40,206 nt of DNA from Ruminococcus sp. (GTDB taxonomy: Bacteria; Bacillota; Clostridia; Oscillospirales; Ruminococcaceae): contig JAJQCE010000013.1 in the NCBI GenBank assembly GCA_021202895.1, forward strand, positions 1-40,206, in the 5' to 3' direction. The notes beneath the pieces were generated by a model, which worked only from the letters and a program-made list of their open reading frames with translations, was not told where the DNA came from and made no database searches. A program made the position numbers and the translations under genes. Below, in pieces: positions 40,152-40,206 of the stretch (position 1 is its first letter; each line of letters starts with the position of its first letter).

Positions 40152-40206
40152 TCACTCCGAAACCACCAGCTTAACCCTGCAAACCTTTTCACTGCAAAAA
40201 GCCACG
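40152..40206 (-). CDS. possible 3' end of a gene cut by the window edge
   Basis: On the minus strand the frame entering from the edge reads 17 codons to a stop ('AFCSEKVCRVKLVVSE'), which looks protein-like. It is too short to name. Upstream of it, 40049-40151 is AT-rich with no feature recognised. Confidence 0.2.
   Translation of the reverse strand, partial: VAFCSEKVCRVKLVVSE

Overview
The window looks like a chromosomal segment of an AT-rich, gut-type Clostridia bacterium, most likely Ruminococcus or a close Oscillospiraceae relative. The grounds are strong TTGACA-N17-TATAAT promoters, GGAG-type ribosome binding sites, a secreted family 5 glycoside hydrolase, surface proteins ending in Pro-x-Thr-Gly sorting signals, cohesin-like modules, Thr/Ser-rich and acidic linkers, Rex, SpmA/SpmB, and the Firmicute-style gene fusions cmk-plsC and ispH-rpsA. 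The genus is an inference from gene content; no rRNA gene is present.

Layout. 1-4660: a small membrane protein, a zinc-ribbon/SH3 envelope protein, prfB, the spmA-spmB pair and an AbrB-type regulator. 4680-7100: an accessory-looking stretch with a TPR/SUFU/Imm33-like protein, a tRNA-Thr(CGT) gene preceded by a decayed copy of itself, an orphan 94-residue ORF, and a highly structured, strongly promoted region on the minus strand that probably makes a noncoding RNA or is a transposon-derived palindromic element. 7170-9040: rex, a CYTH-domain protein and a CmpB-like membrane protein. 9043-12727: a minus-strand operon proC / SpoIIM-like / YesL-like / ahcY. 12880-18530: the surface and polysaccharide region, with a secreted wall-anchored GH5 enzyme, a 57-residue protein, a wall-anchored cohesin-like protein and, convergent to it, a membrane-anchored cohesin-like protein. 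18570-20030: an unrecognised protein behind a leader hairpin, and a 560-base gap with a possible small hydrophobic peptide. 20043-25400: a minus-strand operon metA / small unknown / malQ / glgP. 25490-30380: an HI0933-type flavoprotein, then the cmk-plsC and ispH-rpsA fusions. 30480-34590: a class A penicillin-binding protein, a THUMP-type RNA methyltransferase and a HAD phosphatase. 34620-39080: asnB, an ACT-domain protein, a UPF0210 protein and a PHP-type histidinol phosphatase. 39108-40048: a wrecked ComEA-like gene.

How it fits together. Glucan is cut outside the cell by the GH5 enzyme, and malto-oligosaccharide and glycogen turnover inside are handled by malQ and glgP. The two cohesin-like proteins carry different anchors, one in the wall and one in the membrane, which recalls scaffoldin-type surface display; no dockerin is visible here to pair with them. 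Amino-acid genes (metA, proC, asnB, a histidinol phosphatase and the methyl-cycle gene ahcY) are scattered through ordinary operons. The most unusual items are the structured minus-strand locus at 6861-7062, the decayed tRNA copy, the SUFU/Imm33 polyimmunity-like protein, and the cohesin-like pair.
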